64,000 bases of DNA, taken from the NCBI GenBank assembly GCA_902563575.1, contig CACEXV010000001.1:62001-126000 (forward strand). The letters are read 5' to 3'. The position numbers and the translations under genes are program-made. The notes under the pieces were generated by a model. The model was not told where the DNA came from. It was given only the letters and a program-made list of their open reading frames with translations, and ran no database searches. This stretch comes from an uncultured Pelagibacteraceae bacterium. Its GTDB lineage: Bacteria; Pseudomonadota; Alphaproteobacteria; Pelagibacterales; Pelagibacteraceae. How positions within the stretch are numbered: position 1 is the first letter of the stretch; each line of letters starts with the position of its first letter. This document shows positions 8,017 through 15,131 of the stretch, piece by piece.

Positions 8017-8829
8017 ATGAAAAATATTTACACTTGGTCTGCAAAACCAGCTAAAAGATCAATCACTGTTGGTGACTTAATTTTTCAGAAAGGAAAAAAA
8101 AAATTTACCCAAGTAACTGCTAACACTGCTTTAGAGGCAAAAGCTGCTGAACAAGCTGGTTTCGACATGATAATTGGAAGCGCAAGTAATGTTAAAAAAG
8201 TAAGAGAAGGATCAAAAACTTTATTTTTTACGGCAGCTTTAGAATTACATAATTATCCTACTCAAGAAGATGTGCTTCGCGGTGCATTTAAGGCGTTAGA
8301 AAATGGAGCTGATGCTGTAATGACTGCGAGAAGTATGGATGTGGTAAGTATGTTGGCAAAAGAGGATGTTCCAGTGATGGGTCATTTAGGATTAGTTCCT
8401 AGAAAGTCAACCTGGATTGGGGGTTTAAGAGCTGTTGGAAAAACCGCTAATGAAGCTTTTGAACTTTTTAAAAAATTTAAAAGATTAGAAGATGCTGGCG
8501 CTTTCAGTGCTGAATGTGAAGTTATCCCAGAAAATGTGATGAATGAAATTTCTAAAAGAACAAGTATTACCACTGTTTCACTTGGATCTGGAAAAGGCGC
8601 GGATGTAATGTATCTATTTATGGAAGATATTTGTGGTGAAAACGAAAAATTACCTAGACATTCGAAAGCATTTACAAACTTAAGAAAGCTCAGAGAAAAT
8701 ATTGAAATAGAGAGGGTTAAAGCTTTAAAATTATTTATAAAAGACAGTATAGAAGGAAAATTTCCTACAAAAGAAAATTCAGTAAATGTTGATGAAAATG
8801 TATTAAAAGAATTTTTGAGTAAGATTTAA
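8017..8829 (+). CDS. Divergent PanB-superfamily (PEP mutase-like barrel) protein
   Basis: A 270-residue protein with the ketopantoate hydroxymethyltransferase layout: GHLGLVP (122-128), GGLRAVGKT, a LEDAGAFSAECEVIP stretch carrying the conserved Glu, and a terminal LPRHSKAF matching the PanB HIPKFAKNF block. The residues that bind Mg and ketopantoate in true PanB are not kept: the GDS motif reads GSA (54-56, Asp replaced by Ser), the second Asp aligns with A74, and the Lys/Glu pair aligns with VMTARS. It is therefore probably not a pantothenate enzyme and may catalyse another aldol or retro-aldol or C-C/C-P cleavage on a 2-oxo acid. It lies 17 nt after the DUF1907 gene on the same strand and is likely co-transcribed. 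Confidence 0.8.
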   Translation: MKNIYTWSAKPAKRSITVGDLIFQKGKKKFTQVTANTALEAKAAEQAGFDMIIGSASNVKKVREGSKTLFFTAALELHNYPTQEDVLRGAFKALENGADAVMTARSMDVVSMLAKEDVPVMGHLGLVPRKSTWIGGLRAVGKTANEAFELFKKFKRLEDAGAFSAECEVIPENVMNEISKRTSITTVSLGSGKGADVMYLFMEDICGENEKLPRHSKAFTNLRKLRENIEIERVKALKLFIKDSIEGKFPTKENSVNVDENVLKEFLSKI

Positions 8830-8969
8830 TATTTATTAGCTTCTTTTTTTTGCTTAAATAAATAATATAAGTCAGGTTTAACTGATTTTTTAATTTTTAA
8901 AAAAGGTGTCTGCTGCTTAGAATAATTCAACTGCTTAGCATTTTTAATTTTTGATGTTGTAATTCTCAT
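8826..8969 (-). CDS. Possible 47-residue basic small protein
   Basis: The minus strand holds an ATG-initiated 47-codon frame starting MRITTSKIKNAKQ and ending KQKKEANKY, rich in Lys, Tyr and Gln. Its stop overlaps the stop of the PanB-like gene. No Shine-Dalgarno sequence, domain or homologue is recognised. In such AT-rich sequence a frame this short can arise by chance. It is listed because it fills most of the 236-nt spacer and its composition resembles native protein. The rest of the spacer holds the leader described at 9015. Confidence 0.25.
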   Translation of the reverse strand: MRITTSKIKNAKQLNYSKQQTPFLKIKKSVKPDLYYLFKQKKEANKY

Positions 8970-9014
8970 AACTAAATACTATTTCTAATTGAATTAAAAA
9001 CAACCATAGATTGT

Positions 9015-9055
9015 ACCACTTTGGGTTTTATTTGAAACCCATTTTGAATTGTGGT
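9015..9055 (+). promoter_or_regulatory. Structured 5' leader hairpin before the BASS transporter gene
   Basis: GGGTTT (9023-9028) and AAACCC (9035-9040) form a perfect 6-bp stem around a 6-nt loop. An outer arm ACCAC (9015-9019) pairs with GTGGT (9051-9055), giving a two-tier hairpin that ends 10 nt before the ATG at 9066. There is no run of T after it, so it does not look like a factor-independent terminator. Its position suggests control of ribosome access. I cannot match it to a known riboswitch class from memory. Confidence 0.4.
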
Positions 9056-9065
9056 TTAAAAGCTC

Positions 9066-9911
9066 ATGGAAATTGTCACAAAAATAGCTCCAATTTGTCT
9101 TGCAATAATTATGTTTGGTTTAGGTCTGGGCTTAACGGTTCAAGATTTCACAAGAGTGTTAAAAAATCCTAGAGATTTTTTTGTAGGTTTTATATGTCAA
9201 GTTATTTTACTCCCAATAATTGCTTTTATACTGATTAATGTTTTATCACTTACGCCAGAAATTGCTTTGGGAGTGATGGTGATAGCCGCAGCGCCAGGAG
9301 GAGTAACCTCAAATATTCTTACAAAGTTTGCAGATGGAGACGTTGCCCTATCTGTAAGTTTAACAGCTATTGTAAGTTTATTAAGTATTTTTATAGTGCC
9401 ATTGATAGTATTTAACTCTGCTGAATTTTTAGGAATTGAAACAGCAAAAAATATATCAATTCTAATTATAGCGTTAAAGATGTTCTGTGTAGTAACTGTT
9501 CCTGTTGTTTTTGGAATGATTGTCAGAACTTTAATGACAGATTTTATTGTTTCCAAAACTCTTATAATACAAAGGCTATCAGTTATTTTATTTTTAATCG
9601 TATTTATTGCAATTTGGGTAGAGGAATGGGATAGGATTGTTTCTTATATTACAAGAGCGGGTTTAGTAGCTTTTATTTTAAATATGACAATGATTTTCGT
9701 AGGATATTACGTTGCTAAATTTTTTACATCGGGCATTGCACAAAGAAAGTGTATTTCATTGGAGTGCGGCTTACAAAATGGAACTTTGGCAGTGTTTGTC
9801 ACTACACAATTATTTGATGATATTGTCTTTATGGTGCCAACAGCTGCCTATGCGTTAATTATGTTTTGTACCTCTATCATTTTTGTCCTAATAGTAAGAA
9901 AAATCAGCTAG
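9066..9911 (+). CDS. BASS-family (bile acid:sodium symporter-like) membrane transporter
   Basis: A 281-residue hydrophobic protein with about nine membrane helices. It begins IMFGLGLGLTVQDF, the typical BASS opening (MxxxGl.l....F), and contains the family loop AAAPGGVTSNILTKFADGDVALS plus a late ECGLQNGTLA motif. These two broken-helix motifs form the sodium and substrate site in structurally known members. Family members import organic anions (bile acids, pyruvate, pantoate, 2-oxo acids) with sodium. It is followed at 56 nt by a small membrane protein and a homocysteine methyltransferase on the same strand, so it may bring in an organic acid or sulfur metabolite, but the substrate is open. 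Confidence 0.88.
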   Translation: MEIVTKIAPICLAIIMFGLGLGLTVQDFTRVLKNPRDFFVGFICQVILLPIIAFILINVLSLTPEIALGVMVIAAAPGGVTSNILTKFADGDVALSVSLTAIVSLLSIFIVPLIVFNSAEFLGIETAKNISILIIALKMFCVVTVPVVFGMIVRTLMTDFIVSKTLIIQRLSVILFLIVFIAIWVEEWDRIVSYITRAGLVAFILNMTMIFVGYYVAKFFTSGIAQRKCISLECGLQNGTLAVFVTTQLFDDIVFMVPTAAYALIMFCTSIIFVLIVRKIS

Positions 9912-9967
9912 ATTATCTAAAAATAGTGTTTATTATTTATGTTTAATATCGTACAGTAAAATTATTA

Positions 9968-10156
9968 ATGATAACACTTACTAATTTATTACTTTTTTTA
10001 ATATTGGTGACATTAGCCACATACACATTTATGCCATGGAAAGGGATAGATAAAGGGTCTTTAACAAAAGTTGCATCACAGTGGTTTATGTGGTTTTTTA
10101 TTTTTGGTGCTATAATTTTGACCTTAATATTATTTGGATTAACTATTTCTGGATAA
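9968..10156 (+). CDS. 62-residue small membrane protein, hypothetical
   Basis: A short protein with two predicted membrane helices (about residues 5-22 and 39-58) joined by a basic loop (MPWKGIDKGSLTKVASQW). No domain is recognised. It starts with ATG and lies on the same strand between the BASS transporter and the homocysteine methyltransferase. Its stop sits just before the conserved N-terminal codons of the methyltransferase. The regular amphipathic pattern and position argue that it is real. It could be an accessory subunit of the transporter, but nothing in the sequence proves that. Confidence 0.6.
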   Translation: MITLTNLLLFLILVTLATYTFMPWKGIDKGSLTKVASQWFMWFFIFGAIILTLILFGLTISG

Positions 10157-10193
10157 GAATTTTTTTCATAAAACAAGAATACTTGACGGAGGT

Positions 10194-11042
10194 ATGGGAC
10201 AAGAAATCCTTAATAGAGGAGTTAAACCATACGGAACTATTTGGGGAGCTTCTGCTCTTTTAAATAAGAAATATCATAAAACTGTAATCAAAACTCACCT
10301 GGATTTTATAAAAGCAGGAGCTGATGTAATAGTAACTAACACTTTTGGAAGTAGAAAGAGAAGACTGATAGAAAATAATTTATCTCATAAATACAAATAT
10401 CTTAATCAAATGGCAGGTAAACTCGCGAGAATTGCTGTTAAGAAATCAAAAAGGAAAATTTTAGTTGCTGGAAGTCTTCCCCCTCAGAATTTTACTTATT
10501 TTTCTGATCTCGGAAATGATTTAAAGTTCATTAAGAATGGCTTCAAAAGTCAAGCGGGTCTTTTAAATCCTTTCGTAGATTTTTTTTATTTGGACGTAAT
10601 GTGTAGCTACAAAGAGTGTAAAATCGCCATTGAGTCTATTAAAAAATATAATAAAAAGTTCCTGGTTGGGATACACATAAGAAATAAAGGAAAATTGCCT
10701 TCTGGAGAAAGTCTTATTTCAGTAGTAAAAAAACTTCAAAAATATAATCCATTGGGGTTTGTGGCGTCTTGCGTATCCGTGGAAGATTTACAACATGTCA
10801 TGAAGGATATTTCAAAGATTAAGGCTCCATTCGGATTTAAAATCAATGCTTTTGAGCATATACCTGCAGGTTGGAAACCTGATGCTAATAATCCTAAAAT
10901 TCAACTTGGCAAAAGAAAAGATTTAACTCCAAAACAGTTTTTTAAAGTGTGTAATAAATTTAAAAAAATGGGTGCAAAAATAATCGGTGGATGCTGTGAA
11001 ATAGGCCCTAAACATATAAAATTTTTAAATAAACTAAAGTAA
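10194..11042 (+). CDS. Zinc-type homocysteine S-methyltransferase (BHMT/MmuM family)
   Basis: A homocysteine S-methyltransferase domain protein, 282 residues from the first ATG. Three zinc cysteines are visible: C183 (FVASCVS) and C267-C268 (IIGGCCEIGP). VTNTFGS and the GWKPD block are family features. It would make methionine from homocysteine with betaine, DMSP or S-methylmethionine as donor. The codons just upstream of the first ATG read RILDGG, completing the conserved N-terminal motif RILDGGMGQE, so the real start is probably upstream. However, no ATG, GTG or TTG exists in frame back to the stop at 10140. Only CTG at 10149 or ATA at 10179 is available. The adjacent proXW genes fit a betaine or DMSP to methionine route. 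Confidence 0.85.
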   Translation: MGQEILNRGVKPYGTIWGASALLNKKYHKTVIKTHLDFIKAGADVIVTNTFGSRKRRLIENNLSHKYKYLNQMAGKLARIAVKKSKRKILVAGSLPPQNFTYFSDLGNDLKFIKNGFKSQAGLLNPFVDFFYLDVMCSYKECKIAIESIKKYNKKFLVGIHIRNKGKLPSGESLISVVKKLQKYNPLGFVASCVSVEDLQHVMKDISKIKAPFGFKINAFEHIPAGWKPDANNPKIQLGKRKDLTPKQFFKVCNKFKKMGAKIIGGCCEIGPKHIKFLNKLK

Positions 11043-11933
11043 TTATCTTTTTGCGTTTTTATGCTTCTGTATTCTTCGAGCATAATTTTGTGAAATCCTG
11101 TCAAAAATAATTGCCAAAGCCACGATGGCTAATCCATTCATCAACCCTAAAGCAAGAAATTGATTGGAGATGGATCTTAAGATTGGAACACCTAAACCAC
11201 TCACACCTATCATTGAGGCTATGACAACCATTGCTAGCGCCATCATAATTGTTTGATTTACTCCAGTCATTATTGAGGGTAATGCTAATGGAATCTCAAT
11301 TTTAAAAAGTATTACTCTTTTTTTTATTCCAAGAGCTTTTGCCGCCTCAACAAATCTCTTATCAACTTCTCTTATTCCTAAATTTGTTAATCTAACAATC
11401 GGTGGAATTGCATAGACACATACTGCTAATAATCCAGGAACTTTACCAATACCTAAAAGCATTATGATGGGAATTAAATATACAAATGTAGGTATAGTTT
11501 GCATCATATCTAAAACTGGAGATAAAATATTTGTCAATCTCTGAGATCTAGCCATTAAAATTCCTATTGGGGCACCCAAGATTAAACAAATTAAAGTTGC
11601 TACGGATATTATTGCCATTGTGGACATTGTGTCTTTCCACATTCCAAAATATCCAATTAAAAAAAAGCTAATTGCAGTTCCAATAGAGAGTTTGATACTT
11701 CTTGAACTTAACCACGCTAAGAATGATAATAATATTATAATTAGAGGCCAGGGTGTTGTAATTAAAAATTTTTCAAACCAAACCAGAAATTTTAATAGAG
11801 GACCGAAAAAGCCCTCAATAGAGTCTCCATACTCTCGAGAAAAATCTTTAAAAGTAAGGTCTATACCTTTTTTTAAATCCCTCAAATTTTCCCTCTCCAT
11901 GGAGGGAAAATTTAAGAAGAATTCGAGTTGCAT
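11043..11933 (-). CDS. proW: Glycine betaine/choline-type ABC transporter permease
   Basis: A 296-residue inner-membrane permease of the ProW/OpuAB type. Several helices are followed by the EAA loop (EVDKRFVEAAKALGIKKRVILFKIEIPLALP region), and segments such as MMQTIPTFVYLIPIIMLLGIG are diagnostic of quaternary-amine permeases. An N-terminal cytoplasmic extension precedes the first helix. The gene follows the binding-protein gene with a 17-nt gap. No ATP-binding subunit (proV) is next to it; the gene directly downstream is convergent. The complex must borrow an ATPase encoded elsewhere, or proV has moved. Likely substrates are glycine betaine, choline or DMSP (inference from family). Confidence 0.93.
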   Translation of the reverse strand: MQLEFFLNFPSMERENLRDLKKGIDLTFKDFSREYGDSIEGFFGPLLKFLVWFEKFLITTPWPLIIILLSFLAWLSSRSIKLSIGTAISFFLIGYFGMWKDTMSTMAIISVATLICLILGAPIGILMARSQRLTNILSPVLDMMQTIPTFVYLIPIIMLLGIGKVPGLLAVCVYAIPPIVRLTNLGIREVDKRFVEAAKALGIKKRVILFKIEIPLALPSIMTGVNQTIMMALAMVVIASMIGVSGLGVPILRSISNQFLALGLMNGLAIVALAIIFDRISQNYARRIQKHKNAKR

Positions 11934-11950
11934 TTAAACAGTTATTTAAT

Positions 11951-12955
11951 TTAAATTCCTGCTTTAATTTTTTTTGCGACTGATGACGAAACCCATTTAG
12001 ACCAAACTTTTTCGTGTTTTTTCATGAATTCCATCGCCGCATCTTCACCTTCAGCTTGGTTGTCGGTCATGTAAACCAACATTGAATTCATCACATTCCC
12101 CGGATAAATTCTTTTTTTCATGTATTTCATGGCATCAGGTCCAGCAGACTTTTTAAAGTTATCAGTTACAACTGAGTAAACTTCAGAGTCCACCCATCGA
12201 GTTTTTTTTGGTGTTGCGCACTCTTGTTCCGGTTTTACCACACACTTGTGCCAATTATCATCGCCTCCCCATTTAACTCCAAAATCCAAAAGTTTCATAT
12301 CATACTTTCCGATTATTGCAGTAGGGCTCCAATAATATCCAACCCAATTATCACCTCTCTCTACCGCTTTAGCTATTGAACCATCAAGTCCTGCAGCTGA
12401 TCCTGGGTCAACTAATTTCCAACCTTTAGCTTCCATTTCAAAAGCTTTAAAAAGTTGATTATTAATTAATTGACATCCCCAACCAGCGGGACATCCAACA
12501 AATGCTCCTTTGCTTTTATCTTCAGGATGCGGGAACAAGTCAGGTCTTTTTAACAAGTCTTGAACAGTTTTAATCCCGTGTTTTTCCATTGTATAAGGTG
12601 GTACGAACCAACCTTCTCCAAGTCCTGTAATTGGACCTTTGTTAACAATGTGAATTCTGCCCTCTCCAACAGCTTTCTTTAACGGACTCATAACTGAGTT
12701 TGCCCATAACTCAGGCGCAACATCAGGCTGACCTTTTTCATTCATAGAGGTGAAAGAAGGCATTGTATCGCCAGGTAATAACTCTACCTCACAACCAAAA
12801 CCTTTCTCTAGAATTATTTTGTCAATATTTGCCATCAAAGATGCCGAGGCCCAATTCATATTCGCATATGTAATTTTTCCGCAAGCAGCATTCGCAGCAG
12901 TTTGTGTAAATAAAGCCATTGATATAATGGCTAAAAGTTTTATTAATGATCTCAT
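11951..12955 (-). CDS. proX: Glycine betaine/choline-type periplasmic binding protein
   Basis: Substrate-binding protein of the ProX/OpuAC family, 334 residues. I start it at the ATG at 12955, preceded by AGAGGGGG, because it gives a clean signal peptide (MRSLIKLLAIISMALF...ANA, cleavage before ACGK). A longer frame to 13117 lacks these features. Tryptophan and aromatic residues that would make the cation-pi box are present (MNWASA, GEGWFVPPY, GYYWSPTA). It captures quaternary amines in the periplasm for the downstream permease. The 136 nt upstream contain no gene and presumably its promoter, separating it from zur. Confidence 0.93.
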   Translation of the reverse strand: MRSLIKLLAIISMALFTQTAANAACGKITYANMNWASASLMANIDKIILEKGFGCEVELLPGDTMPSFTSMNEKGQPDVAPELWANSVMSPLKKAVGEGRIHIVNKGPITGLGEGWFVPPYTMEKHGIKTVQDLLKRPDLFPHPEDKSKGAFVGCPAGWGCQLINNQLFKAFEMEAKGWKLVDPGSAAGLDGSIAKAVERGDNWVGYYWSPTAIIGKYDMKLLDFGVKWGGDDNWHKCVVKPEQECATPKKTRWVDSEVYSVVTDNFKKSAGPDAMKYMKKRIYPGNVMNSMLVYMTDNQAEGEDAAMEFMKKHEKVWSKWVSSSVAKKIKAGI

Positions 12956-13091
12956 TTTAACCCCCTCTAGAGTTGTTAATTTATAAGTGATGATAACAAA
13001 ATGTAGTATGTAATGTAACCGTATTACAACTAAAAAGTGAAATATAGAATATATGCCAGTTAAACTTTTTTTATAGCTTATATGGATACAA

Positions 13092-13493
13092 TTACTTGCA
13101 TTTTTTACATAATCCAAAAAATTCTAAATTAAATTTTTTGAATTTCATTCCTTTTTTATCATTATAGCTTGATAAATATTTTGAAAGGCTCTTGTCACTA
13201 ATTTCATCCACTTTTTCACAACTTTCACAAATTGAAAATGCGGTAGCCTTAGAAATTTCACAATTTGAGCTTCTGCAAGCAACAAATGCATTTTTGCTCT
13301 CAATTTTATGAATTTTTCCAATTTCAATTAATTTGTCTAAAGCTCTATATATTTGCGGGGGCGCCTTAATACCTTTTTTTTGAACATTAAATAAAATAGA
13401 ATAAGCCTTTAGAGGACCTTTCGCTTTTTCAATTATGTCCAGAACAATCTGCTGATTTTTAGAGAGATTATTTTCTTTGAGCATTCGAGTCAT
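13092..13493 (-). CDS. zur: Fur-family zinc uptake regulator
   Basis: A 133-residue Fur-superfamily repressor. The N-terminal winged helix includes APPQIYRALDKL as recognition helix. The dimerisation half carries two CxxC pairs (CESCEK and the C-terminal CKKCK), the structural zinc site of this family. The position after znuB on the same strand (15 nt after its stop) identifies it as Zur rather than Fur. With zinc bound it should repress the divergent znuCB(zur)/znuA promoters through the palindromes at 15080-15112. Because it is co-transcribed with znuCB it would be autoregulated. Confidence 0.9.
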   Translation of the reverse strand: MTRMLKENNLSKNQQIVLDIIEKAKGPLKAYSILFNVQKKGIKAPPQIYRALDKLIEIGKIHKIESKNAFVACRSSNCEISKATAFSICESCEKVDEISDKSLSKYLSSYNDKKGMKFKKFNLEFFGLCKKCK

Positions 13494-13508
13494 TATACAG
13501 TTTCCTCT

Positions 13509-14312
13509 TTAATTTTTCAATTTAATCGATTGTTTAATTTTTAATAGTGAAAGTATGAATAAAAATAAAGCAGCAGCTATAATTGATGGCCCTGATGATG
13601 TATTAAATTCTAACGAAACAAACAAACCTAACATTACTGATAACAAACCTCCAAGTATTGAGTAAATTACCATGCTCTGTGGACTTGAGGAAACATTTCT
13701 AGCCATTGCTGCAGGTATAATTAACATTCCTGTAATTAACAATAAACCCACCATTTTAATTGAAATAGCAATAACCCCAGCCATTAAAATTGTGAAAATA
13801 GCTTTAGCTCTATCAGGTTTTAAACCTTCGGCCTCTGCTAATTCATAATTTACCGTTGATGCAAATAAAGATTTCCAAATTAGTTTAAGAATTAATAATA
13901 TTAATGGTCCCCCAATCCCTATAATTAATAAATCATCAATGGTAACTGCTAATATATCTCCAAATAATAATCCCATAATATCGAATCTTATAAATGACAA
14001 AAAACCAATAACGACTAGACCAATTGCTAAAGATGAATGGGCCAGAAGTCCTAACAAGGCATCACCCGGAAGATTTGTCCTTTTTTGAAGATCAATAAGA
14101 ATTAATGCAATAAAAGATGAAATTATAAATACTGACAGAGCAATATTGAATTCTAAGGAATAGGCAAGTGTAACACCGAGTAAGGCTGAATGAGCAAGTG
14201 TATCGCCGAAATATGATAATCGTCTCCATATAATAAAACACCCTAGAGGTCCTGTTACAATGGCAATGCCAAGTCCAGCTACTAAAGCTCTTATAAAAAA
14301 ATCATCAAACAT
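13509..14312 (-). CDS. znuB: Zinc ABC transporter permease
   Basis: A 267-residue polytopic membrane protein of the ABC-3 metal permease family. It opens FIRALVAGLGIAIVTGPLGCFIIWRRLSYFGDTLAHSALLG, including the conserved GD-x-LAHS motif, and later has AEAEGLKP and a series of helices. It forms the zinc channel with ZnuC. It abuts znuC (ATG one base after its stop) and is followed by zur. Assignment to zinc rather than manganese rests on the Zur gene and the Zur-type operators. Confidence 0.93.
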   Translation of the reverse strand: MFDDFFIRALVAGLGIAIVTGPLGCFIIWRRLSYFGDTLAHSALLGVTLAYSLEFNIALSVFIISSFIALILIDLQKRTNLPGDALLGLLAHSSLAIGLVVIGFLSFIRFDIMGLLFGDILAVTIDDLLIIGIGGPLILLILKLIWKSLFASTVNYELAEAEGLKPDRAKAIFTILMAGVIAISIKMVGLLLITGMLIIPAAMARNVSSSPQSMVIYSILGGLLSVMLGLFVSLEFNTSSGPSIIAAALFLFILSLLKIKQSIKLKN

Positions 14313-15059
14313 TTAATTTTTTTTAATTTCACCTTCATTTGTATGAATATGATCATGCCTGTGTTCATATCTCGTTAAAATTTGAGACGCTTGTTCTCCA
14401 AACAAAGCTTTATATTCATTATTTCTAGCAACATCTATCGGAGAACCAGAACAACAGACGTGTCCATTCAAACAAACAACGTGGTCTGTGGCACTCATTA
14501 CTGTATGTAAGTCATGAGAAATTAATAAAATTCCACAATTTAGTTTTTCAGAAATGTTTTTTATAAGTTCGTATAAAGCAATTTCACCGGTAAAATCTAC
14601 GCCCTGAACTGGCTCATCTAGCACTAATAGATCAGGTTTTTTAGAAATAGCTCTTGCAAGCAATACTCTTTGGAACTCACCGCCTGATAAATCACCTAAA
14701 TTTTTATTTTTTAAGTGTATGACACCGGTTAATGATAAAGCTTCGTTGATAGACCCCTCTTTAAGATTTTCAGTCAGCACCATGAAATCATAAACTCTAA
14801 GTGGTAATGTCCAGTCAATAGAAATTTTTTGGGGAACATAACCAACTTTATCAGTATATTTTTCAACTTCACCTTTAATATTTTTATAAATGCCCAAAGC
14901 AATTTTAGCGGTCGTACTCTTTCCAGAACCATTTGGACCAATAAGAGTAACTATTTTACCTTTTTCAATTTGTAATGACACTCCTTTGACTAACCATTTG
15001 TTATTTAGACGAAAGCCAGCATCTTTTAATTTTACTAAAATTTTTTGATCTAAGCTCAT
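14313..15059 (-). CDS. znuC: Zinc ABC transporter ATP-binding protein
   Basis: A 248-residue ABC ATPase: Walker A GPNGSGKST, signature LSGGEFQR, Walker B LLVLDEP and H-loop LISHD. The C-terminus carries a histidine-rich tail (HRHDHIHTNE), a feature of ZnuC proteins thought to sense or bind zinc. It energises ZnuB. It is the first gene of the minus-strand znuC-znuB-zur operon and is divergent from znuA, with two Zur-like palindromes in the 72-nt intergenic region. Confidence 0.94.
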   Translation of the reverse strand: MSLDQKILVKLKDAGFRLNNKWLVKGVSLQIEKGKIVTLIGPNGSGKSTTAKIALGIYKNIKGEVEKYTDKVGYVPQKISIDWTLPLRVYDFMVLTENLKEGSINEALSLTGVIHLKNKNLGDLSGGEFQRVLLARAISKKPDLLVLDEPVQGVDFTGEIALYELIKNISEKLNCGILLISHDLHTVMSATDHVVCLNGHVCCSGSPIDVARNNEYKALFGEQASQILTRYEHRHDHIHTNEGEIKKN

Positions 15060-15079
15060 TTTATTACTTGACTTTTAAA

Positions 15080-15094
15080 TGTTATATTATTACA
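15080..15094. promoter_or_regulatory. Zur-box-like palindrome, imperfect copy
   Basis: TGTTATATTATTACA is a one-mismatch version of the perfect palindrome 18 nt downstream. It lies between znuC and znuA and nearer znuC, so it may be the znuC-proximal operator. The TGTTAT-N3-ATAACA pattern resembles alphaproteobacterial Zur sites. Confidence 0.7.
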
Positions 15095-15097
15095 TAG

Positions 15098-15112
15098 TGT
15101 TATATTATAACA
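15098..15112. promoter_or_regulatory. Zur box, perfect 7-1-7 palindrome
   Basis: TGTTATATTATAACA is a perfect inverted repeat of seven bases around a central T, 19 nt upstream of the znuA ATG. With the copy at 15080 it gives two sites with centres 18 nt apart in the shared znuC/znuA promoter region. Regulation by the zur product nearby is the natural inference. Confidence 0.8.
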
Positions 15113-15131
15113 AAATAAACATATCACATTT

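Noticed and set aside
8017-8829. Annotation as panB
   Set aside because: Key metal and substrate residues of ketopantoate hydroxymethyltransferase are replaced; only superfamily membership is supported.
9015-9055. Naming the BASS leader as a SAM-II or SAM-V riboswitch because a methionine gene is downstream
   Set aside because: I do not see the conserved core of either class, and the methyltransferase gene is more than 1 kb downstream.
9197-9556. 119-codon open frame antisense to the BASS transporter
   Set aside because: Opposite strand of a clear transporter gene; composition is that of a shadow frame.
10081-10263. Third-frame ORF crossing the junction of the 62-residue gene and the methyltransferase, considered as the source of a frameshifted methyltransferase start
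   Set aside because: Its translation (MVYVVFYFWC...) shows no methyltransferase-like N-terminus, and the frame of the 62-residue gene stops at 10154 before the T-run, so a single indel would not give a convincing longer protein.
12956-13117. 54-residue N-terminal extension of the proX frame
   Set aside because: The internal ATG at 12955 has a strong Shine-Dalgarno and begins a standard signal peptide; the extension would bury the signal sequence.
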